Positions 1-11,194 of a stretch of DNA of 64,000 bases are shown one piece after another; position 1 is the first letter of the stretch, and every line of letters starts with the position of its first letter. The DNA is taken from contig CANKGV010000009.1 in the NCBI GenBank assembly GCA_947481575.1, positions 1-64,000 of the forward strand, given 5' to 3'. Both the position numbers and the translations under genes were made by a program. A model generated the notes under the pieces. It had not been told where the DNA came from, searched no databases, and saw nothing but the letters and a program-made list of their open reading frames with translations. Origin of the DNA: Alphaproteobacteria bacterium (GTDB taxonomy: Bacteria > Pseudomonadota > Alphaproteobacteria > UBA2966 > CAIVPW01).

Positions 1-40
1 CCGCATAGCGAACCCGTCCATACAACTCCACGCCCTTCAT
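1..40 (-). CDS. istA: IS21-family transposase IstA, N-terminal fragment (runs off window)
   Basis: ATG at 40 is preceded by a purine-rich ribosome site (GAGGGTGGGG). The 13 visible codons read MKGVELYGRVRYA, which matches the usual IstA opening (M-x-x-VELYGRVRRAV) that leads into the helix-turn-helix DNA-binding domain. IstA is the DDE transposase that acts with the ATPase IstB to mobilise the element. Only the start is in view, so whether the gene is intact is unknown. The assignment rests on these few residues plus the terminal repeats just upstream. Confidence 0.65.
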   Translation of the reverse strand, partial: MKGVELYGRVRYA

Positions 41-79
41 CCCCCACCCTCTGCCAACCGCAAAGGGCTATCTGCTGCC

Positions 80-149
80 GGACTTTTACTCCGGCGCAAC
101 CGGACAAACCCGGCCGCTTCAGTGAGGGAGTTTTGCTCCGGCGCTTACA
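80..149 (-). repeat. IS21-type multiple terminal repeats
   Basis: Two related blocks, at 80-97 and 127-144 on the plus strand, agree at 16 of 18 positions (pattern GGA-S-TTTT-R-CTCCGGCGC). The outer block ends at the element terminus at 149. Such repeats are the transposase-binding sites at IS21 ends. Confidence 0.75.
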
Positions 150-332
150 TAGGTCACCGGCTGCCGCGGCGACCGTCCGGAACTGAACCGCAGGTTCGGC
201 CGGCTGAACAACCCACCAGTACGCTGCGCCCACCACGGCTACCGCCGCGATTGCCCACGCACCACGCACCATCCAGGGCGACGGCGCACCGGCCTTCAGC
301 ACGGCCTCCATATCAGAACGAATGACGGACAT
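150..332 (-). pseudogene. RND/MacA-type membrane fusion protein (HlyD-like), truncated by IS21 insertion
   Basis: ATG at 332 opens 61 codons that are then cut by the IS terminus at 150. The peptide has a short cytoplasmic N-terminus, a membrane anchor at about residues 24-41 (GAWAIAAVAVVGAAYWWVV), then VQFRTVAAAAGDL. The last part is the conserved lead-in of periplasmic adaptor subunits, normally followed by a T-V-x-A-T-G-T stretch. These adaptors join an inner-membrane ABC (MacB-like) or RND pump to an outer-membrane channel. No in-frame continuation of the family exists past 150: the frame enters IS sequence (C-K-R-R). The distal part should lie beyond the element, outside the window. A nonfunctional gene is inferred. 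It is too short for simple ORF calling. Confidence 0.7.
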
Positions 333-392
333 TTGTCGCTTATACGCCCCTGTGGGCGCAGGACGGTATTCGTGGAACTGCTTACGCGGCCG

Positions 393-1115
393 TCAGGCGC
401 GCGCAGCCAGCACCTGAATCCCGGGCTTCAGCGTCCAACGCCAGCGCACAATCCGGAATCCATGGCTGCCCAACAGGCGCCGCAACGGCCCTGGGCTGAA
501 GTACAGGCAGTGTTCCGGCGGCTTGTAGCCATCCCACCCGACCAACGGGCCGCGGCGCCAGTGCCGAATATCCGGCGTCGTCAGGTACAGGATCCCGCCG
601 GGCCGCAGCAGTTCCTTAAGACCATCCATGAACACGTTACAGTCTGGCACGTGCTCAATGACCTCGGAGCAATACACGGCATCGAACGGCGCCGGATTGT
701 GTGCGGCGAACTGCTCGAGTGTCGCCACCGCGTATTGGTTGCGCGGATAGCGCGCGCGTGCCCATTCGACCGAGATCGTGTCGGGGTCCAGGCCTTGGGC
801 GGCGAACCCCGCTTCGCGCGCCGCCTCCACCATGAAGCCGCCGTTGCAGCCCACGTCCAGAAACCGGCCCGCTGCGCCTTGGCGGCGCAGGAGGGCGATG
901 CGGGCGCGGGCGCGGCGCATCTTGGCGGGCACCTTGCGCAGGTAGCCCGCGCCGATGTTTTCCTGTTCGTACAGGGCCGCCAGCGCGCCGGCCTCGGGGA
1001 TTGGGTGGAGGAAGACAAACCCGCACTCCGTGCATTCGAACAGCGCCCCACGCCCATCGCGGTGGTAGTCGCGGATTTGCGCAGAATTGCAGACTTGGCA
1101 GGGGGGGAGCGTCAC
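393..1115 (-). CDS. Class I SAM-dependent methyltransferase with N-terminal zinc ribbon
   Basis: About 240 residues from a GTG start at 1115. An N-terminal four-cysteine knuckle (C6-x2-C9 and C28-x2-C31) resembles the zinc ribbon seen in sugar- and RNA-modifying methyltransferases. A Rossmann core follows: motif I FLDVGCNGG at about residues 85-93, an acidic residue after strand 2 (GLDPD), and the post-motif stretch FDAVYCSEVIEHV typical of methyltransf_23 members. The substrate is not predictable. An in-frame TTG at 1208 would extend the protein into mutS on the other strand, and I reject it because the family similarity begins just before the first Cys pair. It diverges from mutS across about 70 bp that must hold both promoters. 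Confidence 0.85.
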   Translation of the reverse strand: MTLPPCQVCNSAQIRDYHRDGRGALFECTECGFVFLHPIPEAGALAALYEQENIGAGYLRKVPAKMRRARARIALLRRQGAAGRFLDVGCNGGFMVEAAREAGFAAQGLDPDTISVEWARARYPRNQYAVATLEQFAAHNPAPFDAVYCSEVIEHVPDCNVFMDGLKELLRPGGILYLTTPDIRHWRRGPLVGWDGYKPPEHCLYFSPGPLRRLLGSHGFRIVRWRWTLKPGIQVLAARA

Positions 1116-1186
1116 GGCGGGCGAACCTTGCGGGGGCGCGCCGCCGGGGTCAAGTTGCCACGCCCCGCTTGTGCTAGTTTCCCGTG

Positions 1187-3838
<2,652 letters not shown>

Positions 3839-3877
3839 TGTGCCCCGAAGGCCGCGGCGGGCTAGAATGTGCCTGGC

Positions 3878-6619
3878 ATGGCCCCCCTCGCTGAACGAAC
3901 CAAGGCCGAGCCGCTAACCGCGGCCGCCGTACTTGGGATGTTGCCGGCCGGTGCAACGCCCGAGGCTGTGCGCGCCACGCTGAAGCAGGCGCTCGCCGCT
4001 GAGCGCGCCCGCATCCGCGCCGCCTTCGACGCCGGCGGGCGCGGCCTGACTGCCGCCAAGGGAACGGCGGCGATGACCGACGCGGTGGTCGGCGCGGTGT
4101 TCGACCACGCAATTGGTGCGCTCCCCAAGGCGGACCCCAAGGACGCCATCGCGCTGGTCGCCGTGGGCGGCTACGGCCGCGGACAAATGGCGCCGTTCTC
4201 CGACGTCGACCTGCTGTTTCTACTGCCGCGCCGCCACACCGCCGCGAGCGACAAGACCGTCGAATTCATTCTGCACATCCTGTGGGACCTGGGCCTCAAG
4301 GTCGGCCACGCCTCGCGCACCGTTGACGAATCGGTGCGCCTCGCGCGTGAAGACGTAACGATCCGCACCGCAGTGCTGGATGCCCGCTTCCTGTGCGGCG
4401 CCGCCGCGTTGTTTGCCGACCTGCGTAAACGCTACCAGGCCGACGTGGTCGACGGCACCGGCCCCGCATTCGTCGAAGCCAAACTGGCCGAGCGCAACGA
4501 TCGCCACGTGCGCTTGGGCGACTCCCGCTACATGGTCGAGCCCAACATCAAGGACGGCAAGGGCAGCCTGCGCGATCTGCACACGCTCTACTGGATCGCC
4601 AAGTATCTGTATGGCGTGGAAACGCCTGCCGAGCTGGTCGGCCTCGGTGTATTCGACCGCGACGAGTACCAGCACTTCGCCAAGGCCGAGAACTTCCTGT
4701 GGACGGTGCGGTTCCGCCTGCACCTGCTCGCCAACCGCGCCGAAGAACGCCTGACTTTCGACGTGCAGGGCGAGATCGCCCAGCAGCTCGGCTACCGCGA
4801 GCGCGCCGGCGCCCGCGCCATCGAGCGCTTCATGAAGCACTACTTCCTGGTGGCCAAGGACGTGGGCGACCTCACCCGCATCTTCTGCGCCGTGTTGGAG
4901 GAAACCCACAAGCGCAAGCCGCTGCTGCGGCTGCCGAAGAGGATGCGCACCTCCGCCATTGAAGGCTTCACCATCGAAAGCGGCCGCGTCGACGTGGCCA
5001 CGGAAGACCTATTCGCGACGGCCCCCGTGACGATGCTGCGCCTGTTCCACTTGGCCCAGGAGCTGGGCGCCGACATCCACCCCCACGCGTTGCGGCTGGT
5101 GACGCAAAACCTGGGTGCGATCGACGCGGGCGTGCGGCACGACCCGGAAGCCGCGCGCCTGTTCTTGGAAATGCTCACCAGCCGGAAGGATCCGGAGACC
5201 ACGCTGCGGCGGCTGAACGAGGCCGGCGTGTTTGGCCGCTACCTGCCCGACTTCGGCCGCGTCGTCGCCCAGATGCAGCACGACATGTACCACGTGTACA
5301 CCGTCGACGAGCATTCGATCCGCGCCATCGGCATGCTGGCCAAACTGGAATCCGGCGAGCTTACCGAAGACCACCCGCTCGCCAGCGAGGTCATCCCGCG
5401 CATCGTGTCGCGCCGGGTGCTGTATCTGTCGGTGTTGCTGCACGACATCGCCAAGGGGCGCGGCGGCGATCACTCCGTGTTGGGCGCCGATGTCGCCAAG
5501 CGCGTCGGTCCCCTGCTCGGCTTCACGCCCGAGGAAACCGAGACGGTTGCATGGCTGGTGCTGCGGCACTTGGATCTCAGCCGCACCGCATTCCGTCGCG
5601 ACGTGCACGATCCCAAGACCATCGACGACTTCGCCACCCTGGTGCAGAGCCCCGAGCGCCTCCGCCTGTTGCTGGTGCTCACCGTCGTCGACATTCGCGC
5701 CGTCGGCCCGGGGCGCTGGAACAGCTGGAGCGGCCAGCTGATGCGCGATCTGTACTACGCCACGGAGCAGGCCCTCACCGGCGGCGAGTCGCTGCTCGGC
5801 GCGAGCCGCCAGCGTGTTGCCAACGCCAAGGCCGCGCTGGCGGAAAAGCTCGCTGACTGGCCGGCGCCGGATCGCGCGGCCTACCTGACGCGATTCTACG
5901 ACGCGTATTGGCTCGGCTTTGATGTGCGCACCTTGGAGCAGCAAGCGCGCTTCGTGCGCGATGCCACGGCGCAAAAGCTCGCCTTCGCCGTCGGCACCCA
6001 AGTGGACCTGGTGCGTGGCGTCACCGACGTGACCGTTTACGCCCCCGACTACTCCGGATTGTTTGCCGGCGTGGCCGGCGCCATGGCGTTGTCCGGCGCC
6101 AACATCGTCAACGCCCGTGTGGTCACCACCACCGACGGCATGGCGATCGAAAGCCTGTGGGTCCAAGGGCCGGATGGCGCGGCCATCGACGAGCCGACCG
6201 CTATCGCGGCGCTCAAGAACAATGTCGCCGAGGTGCTGACCGGCAAGCTCTATCCCGCCCGCGCCCTCAAGCAACGCGCCCAGCCGATGGGCCGCATGCG
6301 CGTGTTTACTGTGCCGCCGCGCGTGCTGATCGACAACGCCGCGAGCGAGACCTACACGATCATCGAGGTCAACGGGCGCGACCGCCGTGGCCTGCTGTAT
6401 GCCGTTACCCGCGCGTTGTCGGACACCGGGGTCAGCATCGCGTCCGCCCGCATCGCTACCTATGGTGAACGCGCGGTGGACGTGTTCTATGTGCGCGACC
6501 TGATCGGCCACAAAATCATCAGCGAGACTCGTTTGGCCAAGATTCGCGACCGCCTGTTGGCGGCCCTCACCGACGGCGCCGAACCGGCGCCCACGCCCAA
6601 AACCCAAGCGGCCCGCTAG
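3878..6619 (+). CDS. glnD: Bifunctional uridylyltransferase/uridylyl-removing enzyme GlnD
   Basis: A nitrogen sensor that uridylylates PII proteins when glutamine is low and removes UMP when it is high. About 913 residues, the family's usual size. The nucleotidyltransferase signature GGYGRG...SDVDLLFL lies near residues 96-112. The HD hydrolase motif LHDIAKGRGGDHS lies near residue 520 with downstream metal ligands (LRHLDLS). Two ACT domains that bind glutamine occupy the last 210 residues (DYSGLFAGVAGAMA and RDRRGLLYAVTRAL). A GTG nine bases upstream (3869) is an alternative start. murJ begins two bases after its stop, so the two are probably cotranscribed. Confidence 0.97.
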   Translation: MAPLAERTKAEPLTAAAVLGMLPAGATPEAVRATLKQALAAERARIRAAFDAGGRGLTAAKGTAAMTDAVVGAVFDHAIGALPKADPKDAIALVAVGGYGRGQMAPFSDVDLLFLLPRRHTAASDKTVEFILHILWDLGLKVGHASRTVDESVRLAREDVTIRTAVLDARFLCGAAALFADLRKRYQADVVDGTGPAFVEAKLAERNDRHVRLGDSRYMVEPNIKDGKGSLRDLHTLYWIAKYLYGVETPAELVGLGVFDRDEYQHFAKAENFLWTVRFRLHLLANRAEERLTFDVQGEIAQQLGYRERAGARAIERFMKHYFLVAKDVGDLTRIFCAVLEETHKRKPLLRLPKRMRTSAIEGFTIESGRVDVATEDLFATAPVTMLRLFHLAQELGADIHPHALRLVTQNLGAIDAGVRHDPEAARLFLEMLTSRKDPETTLRRLNEAGVFGRYLPDFGRVVAQMQHDMYHVYTVDEHSIRAIGMLAKLESGELTEDHPLASEVIPRIVSRRVLYLSVLLHDIAKGRGGDHSVLGADVAKRVGPLLGFTPEETETVAWLVLRHLDLSRTAFRRDVHDPKTIDDFATLVQSPERLRLLLVLTVVDIRAVGPGRWNSWSGQLMRDLYYATEQALTGGESLLGASRQRVANAKAALAEKLADWPAPDRAAYLTRFYDAYWLGFDVRTLEQQARFVRDATAQKLAFAVGTQVDLVRGVTDVTVYAPDYSGLFAGVAGAMALSGANIVNARVVTTTDGMAIESLWVQGPDGAAIDEPTAIAALKNNVAEVLTGKLYPARALKQRAQPMGRMRVFTVPPRVLIDNAASETYTIIEVNGRDRRGLLYAVTRALSDTGVSIASARIATYGERAVDVFYVRDLIGHKIISETRLAKIRDRLLAALTDGAEPAPTPKTQAAR

Positions 6620-6620
6620 C

Positions 6621-8216
6621 GTGACGGTCCCGCCGCCGGAGGCGCGCAAACCGCAGCGCCACTTCAGCCTTGGCCGCGCCACCGCCACCATCGGCGGCTA
6701 CACGCTGCTGTCGCGCCTGCTCGGCTTCGTGCGCGATATCCTGATCGCCGCACTGGTAGGCGCGGGTGTGGTCACCGACGCATTCTTCATCGCGTTCAAG
6801 TTTCCCAACCTGTTCCGGCGCCTGTTTGCCGAAGGCGCCTTCAACTCCGGCTTCGTGCCGGTGTTCAACCGCGTTCTGCACAACGAAGGCGATGCGGCGG
6901 CCAAGCGGTTTGCCGAGGATGCTCTCGCCGCCCTCGTGCTGACGGCCGGCATCACCACGGCGGTGTTCGAACTGGCGATGCCGGTCGTGATGGTGGCGTT
7001 TGCGCCGGGGTGGATCGACGATCCGGTGAAGTACGACCTTGCTGTCACCCTGGCCCGCATCACCTTCCCCTATCTGCTGCTGGTCAGCGTCGTGTCACTC
7101 CTTGGCGCGGTGCTCAACAGCATCGGCCGGTTTGCCGCCGTGGCCGCCACACCGATCCTGCTCAACCTCGACATCATCGCGGCGCTGGTGGCGTTCGGCA
7201 GCGTATTCCCGACCAAAGGCCATGCGCTTGCCGTGGGTGTGTCCGCTGCCGGCGTGGTGCAGCTCATTTGGCTCTACGTCGTGTGCGCCCGCGCCGGCTG
7301 GTCGCTGAAGCCGCGCCTGCCGCGCTGGACGCCGCGGGTACGTGAACTGTTCCGCCTGATGCTGCCCGGCGTGTTTGGCTCCGGAGTGGCGCAGATCAAC
7401 ATCGCGGTGGATACCGTGATCGCCTCACTGCTCGCCACGGGCGCGGTGTCGTACTTGTTCTACGCGGACCGCTTGGTGCAGTTGCCGCTCGGCGTCATCG
7501 GCGTCGCCCTTGGCACCGCCCTGCTGCCGATCCTGTCGCGGCACCTCGGCGCCGGGAATAACGCAGCCGCCAACCATGATCTCAACCGCGGCATCGAGAT
7601 TTCGCTGCTCCTGGGCCTGCCCGCTGCCGTCGCATTGGTGATCGCGCCGGGCCCCATTGTCACCGTGCTGTTCCAGCGCGGCGAGTTTGACGCCACCGCT
7701 GCCCACGCCACAGCGCTCGCGGTCGCCGCGAGTGCTGTTGGCCTGCCCGCCTACGTGCTCACCAAGGTTCTCGCACCCGCGTTCTACGCCCGTCACGACA
7801 CCCGCACGCCGGTAAAGATCGCCACCGCCGCCCTGGTGCTGAATACCGCCCTGAATCTGTGGTTCGTGTTCGCGATCGCCGAGGCCTGGGCACTCGCGTT
7901 CGCTACCGCCCTGTCGGCCTGGTTGAACGTGATTTGCCTGTGGGTGCTGCTGCGCCGCCGCGGCCACTTCGTCATGGACGAACGCCTGCGCAAGATGCTG
8001 CCGCGCCTCGTACTGGCCTGCGCCGCCATGGGCGGCAGCCTGTGGTTCGGCACCGTCCTGCTGGCGCCAATGTTCGCCAGCGGCACGGAAGTGCTGCGGC
8101 TCGGCGGCCTGGCCCTATTGATCGGCGATGGCCTAGCGGTGTTCGCCTTGCTCGCCCACTTCACCGGGGCTGCCAACCTCCGCGAACTGAGCGGCTTGAT
8201 CCGCGCGAAGCGATAG
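6621..8216 (+). CDS. murJ: Lipid II flippase MurJ (MviN family)
   Basis: A polytopic inner-membrane protein of 531 residues that moves undecaprenyl-linked peptidoglycan precursor (lipid II) to the periplasm. The N-terminal signature is typical of the family: LLSRLLGFVRDILIAALVGAG, then DAFFIAFKFPNLFRRLFAEGAFNSGFVPVF. It has about 14 predicted membrane helices and conserved charged residues in TM1-2 (RDI, FRRLFAEGAF). The start is GTG, one base after the glnD stop TAG. Its place between glnD and trpS is common in alphaproteobacteria. Confidence 0.97.
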   Translation: MTVPPPEARKPQRHFSLGRATATIGGYTLLSRLLGFVRDILIAALVGAGVVTDAFFIAFKFPNLFRRLFAEGAFNSGFVPVFNRVLHNEGDAAAKRFAEDALAALVLTAGITTAVFELAMPVVMVAFAPGWIDDPVKYDLAVTLARITFPYLLLVSVVSLLGAVLNSIGRFAAVAATPILLNLDIIAALVAFGSVFPTKGHALAVGVSAAGVVQLIWLYVVCARAGWSLKPRLPRWTPRVRELFRLMLPGVFGSGVAQINIAVDTVIASLLATGAVSYLFYADRLVQLPLGVIGVALGTALLPILSRHLGAGNNAAANHDLNRGIEISLLLGLPAAVALVIAPGPIVTVLFQRGEFDATAAHATALAVAASAVGLPAYVLTKVLAPAFYARHDTRTPVKIATAALVLNTALNLWFVFAIAEAWALAFATALSAWLNVICLWVLLRRRGHFVMDERLRKMLPRLVLACAAMGGSLWFGTVLLAPMFASGTEVLRLGGLALLIGDGLAVFALLAHFTGAANLRELSGLIRAKR

Positions 8217-8264
8217 CCGCACCCGGTTGACCCGCGCCGCCGCCCGCGCAATAACCCGCGGACC

Positions 8265-9272
8265 ATGGCACACCATCCGCGCGTATTTTCGGGCGTTCAG
8301 CCCACCGGCAACCTGCATCTCGGCAACTACCTGGGCGCGATCCGCAACTGGGTGACGCTGCAGGCCAACTACGAATGCATTTACTGCATGGTGGACCTGC
8401 ACGCGATTACCGTGCCGCAGGACCCCAAAGTGCTGCGCGCGAATACGCGCGAGGTGGCGGCATCGCTGATTGCCGCCGGCATCGATCCCAAGACAAGCAT
8501 CGTGTTCGTGCAAAGCCAAGTGAGCGCCCACGCAGAGCTGGCGTGGATCTTCAACTGCATCGCGCGCATCGGCTGGTTGAACCGCATGACGCAGTTCAAG
8601 GAGAAGGCGGGAAAAAATCGCGAGAACGCGACCGTCGGATTGTACGTTTATCCGAACCTGATGGCGGCCGACATTCTGACCTACCGCGCCACCCATGTGC
8701 CGGTGGGCGACGACCAGCGTCAGCACTTGGAGCTGACCCGCGATATTGCGCAGAGCTTCAACAGCCAGTTCGGCGTGGAGTGCTTCCCGTTGGCGGAGCC
8801 CGTCATCATTGGTACCGCGACGCGCGTGATGAGCCTGCGCGATGGCGCATCCAAAATGAGCAAGTCGGATATTTCCGAATACTCGCGCATCAACCTAGTC
8901 GATGAACCCGACGCGATCCGGCAAAAGGTCCGCAAGGCGAAGACCGACATGGAGCCCTTGCCGAGCGAGCCGGCCGGGCTTGAGGGGCGGCCGGAAGCCA
9001 AGAACCTGATCGGCATTTTCGCCGCCCTGGCCGAGCAGCCGGTCGAAGCGGTGTGCCGCGAGTACGGCGGTTCGCAGTTTTCGGCTTTCAAGGACGCGTT
9101 GGCCGACCTCGCCATCGCCAAACTGGGTCCGATCACCGCGAAGATGCGCGAGTTGCGCGACGACCCGGGCTACGTCGAAAGCATATTGAAGGATGGCGCC
9201 GCCCGCGCCGACGCCATCGCCCGGCCGATCCTGCGCGAGGTGCAGGACATCGTCGGATTCCTGCGCGCCTAG
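8265..9272 (+). CDS. trpS: Tryptophanyl-tRNA synthetase
   Basis: A class Ic aminoacyl-tRNA synthetase that charges tRNA-Trp, 335 residues, the usual bacterial size. The HIGH-type motif is [13 protein letters not shown] near residues 12-24 and the KMSKS loop is exact (ASKMSKSD) near residue 197. The tryptophan-pocket segment [15 protein letters not shown] is also present. It is the fourth gene of the mutS-glnD-murJ-trpS-nth run, with a 48-bp upstream gap. Confidence 0.98.
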   Translation: MAHHPRVFSGVQPTGNLHLGNYLGAIRNWVTLQANYECIYCMVDLHAITVPQDPKVLRANTREVAASLIAAGIDPKTSIVFVQSQVSAHAELAWIFNCIARIGWLNRMTQFKEKAGKNRENATVGLYVYPNLMAADILTYRATHVPVGDDQRQHLELTRDIAQSFNSQFGVECFPLAEPVIIGTATRVMSLRDGASKMSKSDISEYSRINLVDEPDAIRQKVRKAKTDMEPLPSEPAGLEGRPEAKNLIGIFAALAEQPVEAVCREYGGSQFSAFKDALADLAIAKLGPITAKMRELRDDPGYVESILKDGAARADAIARPILREVQDIVGFLRA

Positions 9273-9290
9273 CGCACGCTTGGGCCGGCA

Positions 9291-9926
9291 ATGAAGCCCG
9301 GTGCGGTCCACGAATTCTTCCGCCGCCTCGCCGCGCGTGAACCGCAGCCGAAGACCGAACTTGTCTTCCGTGACCCGTTCACCCTGCTGGTGGCCGTCGT
9401 GCTGTCGGCCCAGGCCACCGACGCCTCGGTGAACCGCGCCACGCCTGCGTTGTTCAAGGCAGCGCCGACGCCGCGGAAGATGGCGGCCCTAGGGCCCGAA
9501 GGCATCGAGCCGTTGATCAAGACTATCGGCCTGTACCGCACCAAGGCGAAGAACGTCGCCAAGCTGGCACAGGCGCTGTTGGACAACCACGGCGGCGAGG
9601 TGCCCCACGACCGCGATGCGCTACAGGCGCTGCAGGGCGTCGGCCGCAAGACCGCGAGCGTGGTGCTGAATGCGGTGTGGGGCGATCCCGAGATTGCTGT
9701 CGACACCCATGTGTTCCGGGTGGGCAACCGCACGGGGCTGGCTAAGGGCAAGACCCCGGAAGAAGTCGAACGCAAACTCGGCAAGGTGGTGCCTGCCGAG
9801 TGGAAGCGCCACGCCCACCACTGGCTGATCCTGCTGGGGCGCTACACGTGCCTAGCGCGCAAGCCGAAATGCCCGGAATGTCCCGTAGCCGATCTGTGCG
9901 CGTTCAAGGGTAAGACGACGGTCTGA
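9291..9926 (+). CDS. nth: Endonuclease III (Nth), base-excision repair glycosylase/AP lyase
   Basis: Removes oxidised pyrimidines and nicks abasic sites. 211 residues. The helix-hairpin-helix LQGVGRKTASVVLN carries the catalytic Lys, and the catalytic Asp is in AVDTHVFRV. The C-terminal [4Fe-4S] loop is exact: C-x6-C-x2-C-x5-C (CLARKPKCPECPVADLC). The gap after trpS is 18 bp, so co-transcription is likely. It converges on a minus-strand lipoprotein with a 13-bp gap and no obvious terminator. Confidence 0.98.
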   Translation: MKPGAVHEFFRRLAAREPQPKTELVFRDPFTLLVAVVLSAQATDASVNRATPALFKAAPTPRKMAALGPEGIEPLIKTIGLYRTKAKNVAKLAQALLDNHGGEVPHDRDALQALQGVGRKTASVVLNAVWGDPEIAVDTHVFRVGNRTGLAKGKTPEEVERKLGKVVPAEWKRHAHHWLILLGRYTCLARKPKCPECPVADLCAFKGKTTV

Positions 9927-9939
9927 CCCGTCGCACCAA

Positions 9940-10473
9940 CTAGCGGGTCGCGAGTTGCCCGCGTTTGCGCAGACCCAGCAAGCACGCGGCATCCGCCGTC
10001 TTGTCCCGGTTGTCGGGGCCGAGTTCTGCGTAGTCGACGCGGAACGCGCCACCCTGTTGCGGGTACAAGAACACGTGCAGCACGCAGCCCCCGCCCGAGT
10101 ACAGCAGCGCTTCCGCGTTCGCCTCGCGGCGGTCTAAATCGGGTTCGCCCAATAGGGCCGCCACGTCGGCGCGCGCCAAACCGCGCAGGTCCTTCGGATC
10201 GATCGTTGCCGGCGTCGTGGGCGCTGCAAACGCCAGTTGTTGTTGCGCGACCGTTCCTGTGGGAACCGCCGGCATTGCAGGATTATTGGGGTCGCGGGCC
10301 ACCTCTGCCGGAGCCCCCGGCTGCGCCGCGGGCGCTGCGGGCGCCGCCGCGACGGTCGGGGTGACCGCGGTGGTCGGTGGCGGCGGCGGTTCGACGCGCG
10401 CCTGGGGCGCCTCGACACAGCCCGCCAGCGCCAACGGCGCAAGCAGCCACACGGTGGATAGGCGAAGCGTCAT
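9940..10473 (-). CDS. Proline/alanine-rich lipoprotein of unknown function
   Basis: 177 residues with a lipoprotein signal: hydrophobic h-region then the lipobox LAGC, giving a lipidated Cys19. An unstructured Pro/Ala-rich linker runs to about residue 90. A compact C-terminal domain begins DLRGLARADVAALLGEPD, a pattern like the SmpA/OmlA (BamE) fold in which a short helix precedes a G-E-P-D/x turn. It ends with strands containing LHVFLYP and VDYAEL. I do not recognise the exact family. The start overlaps the stop of the upstream membrane-protein gene by 4 bp, so translational coupling is likely. Confidence 0.75.
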   Translation of the reverse strand: MTLRLSTVWLLAPLALAGCVEAPQARVEPPPPPTTAVTPTVAAAPAAPAAQPGAPAEVARDPNNPAMPAVPTGTVAQQQLAFAAPTTPATIDPKDLRGLARADVAALLGEPDLDRREANAEALLYSGGGCVLHVFLYPQQGGAFRVDYAELGPDNRDKTADAACLLGLRKRGQLATR

Positions 10474-11129
10474 GCGCGCAGGCTGAAGAGGAGGTGGGTC
10501 ATCGCTGCAGCGGCCAGTACTGGAGCAACCAAATTCACAAACGGCACCGTAAACAAGAACGCAATTCCCACCCCAAAGCCGAATACCAGCCAGCGATGTT
10601 CGGCCCGCAGTACCCGCGCCGCGCCGGGAGGCATGTGGCGGTGGGCCGCGAGTTCGAAGTATTCGCGGCCCAAAAGATACCCATTCACCGCGTAGAACGC
10701 CACCGGTAGTAGTACTGGGATCAACAGAAGCACTAGGTATAGCGGCAACGCGATCAGGTTGATGGCGATGCTGACCACCGCGAAGCGCGCCGCCGCAACG
10801 ATTGCCGTGACCAGTGGCAGGTCGCGGCCGGGATCGCTGGGATAGTGACGCGCCTCCACCGCCGCAACGAAGCGGTCCAGCAGCAAGCTGACGAAGAACG
10901 TCGCTACCGCCGGAAACAGGATCCAGGTCACCGCAATCGTCGCCAATCCGCCCAGCACGCTGAGGAGCGAGTGGAGCCAGCCAGGTCCGCCCGCGGAGCC
11001 GATCGCCGTCTCCACGCCCGCGAACAGGGCGGCGAACGCCACCGCCGCCAGTACGATCGCCATCCCGACCAGGCGCCGCCCGGCGGGCAGTAGCAGATCG
11101 TCCAGTCCCAACGTGAATGCCCGGATCAT
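10470..11129 (-). CDS. EI24/CysZ-like inner-membrane protein
   Basis: 219 residues with about four to five membrane helices: VGMAIVLAAVAFAALFAG, a segment near LATIAVTWILFPAVATFFVSLLLDRFV, and VVSIAINLIALPLYLVLLLIPVL. The conserved pattern FFVSLLLDRFVAAVEARHYP and the C-terminal NGYLLGREYFE...HRHMPP are diagnostic of the EI24/CysZ family. CysZ imports sulfate, but many alphaproteobacterial members are uncharacterised. The ATG is at 11129, and it diverges from the PfkB kinase across about 65 bp. The stop overlaps the lipoprotein start. Confidence 0.85.
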   Translation of the reverse strand: MIRAFTLGLDDLLLPAGRRLVGMAIVLAAVAFAALFAGVETAIGSAGGPGWLHSLLSVLGGLATIAVTWILFPAVATFFVSLLLDRFVAAVEARHYPSDPGRDLPLVTAIVAAARFAVVSIAINLIALPLYLVLLLIPVLLPVAFYAVNGYLLGREYFELAAHRHMPPGAARVLRAEHRWLVFGFGVGIAFLFTVPFVNLVAPVLAAAAMTHLLFSLRA

Positions 11130-11194
11130 GTTGCCTATACTGCCGCGCTTGTTGCGCCAGCCGAAGCTGGCGGGAAACCCTTGGGAGCCGGAAC

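Larger units (their letters stand above)
1..149 (-). mobile_element. End of an IS21-family insertion sequence (partial)
   Basis: The outer end of an IS21-type element, read on the minus strand from position 149 inward. The end begins TGTAAGCGCCGG, the TG-type terminus expected for IS21 relatives, followed by a GGAGCAAAACTCC block. A second, related block lies 47 bp further in, and a transposase start follows at 40. Multiple terminal repeats and a transposase gene close to one end are typical of IS21. Position 149/150 is the junction with a broken host gene. The rest of the element and its other end lie left of the window, so the target duplication cannot be checked. Confidence 0.8.

Noticed and set aside
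122..325. 67-codon plus-strand ORF over the IS junction
   Set aside because: It runs antisense to the IS end and the adaptor fragment, is Arg/Pro-rich, and shows no domain.
5009..6691. 560-codon minus-strand ORF inside glnD
   Set aside because: A GC-rich shadow of glnD with Gly/Ala/Arg/His composition and no motif; glnD on the plus strand is complete.
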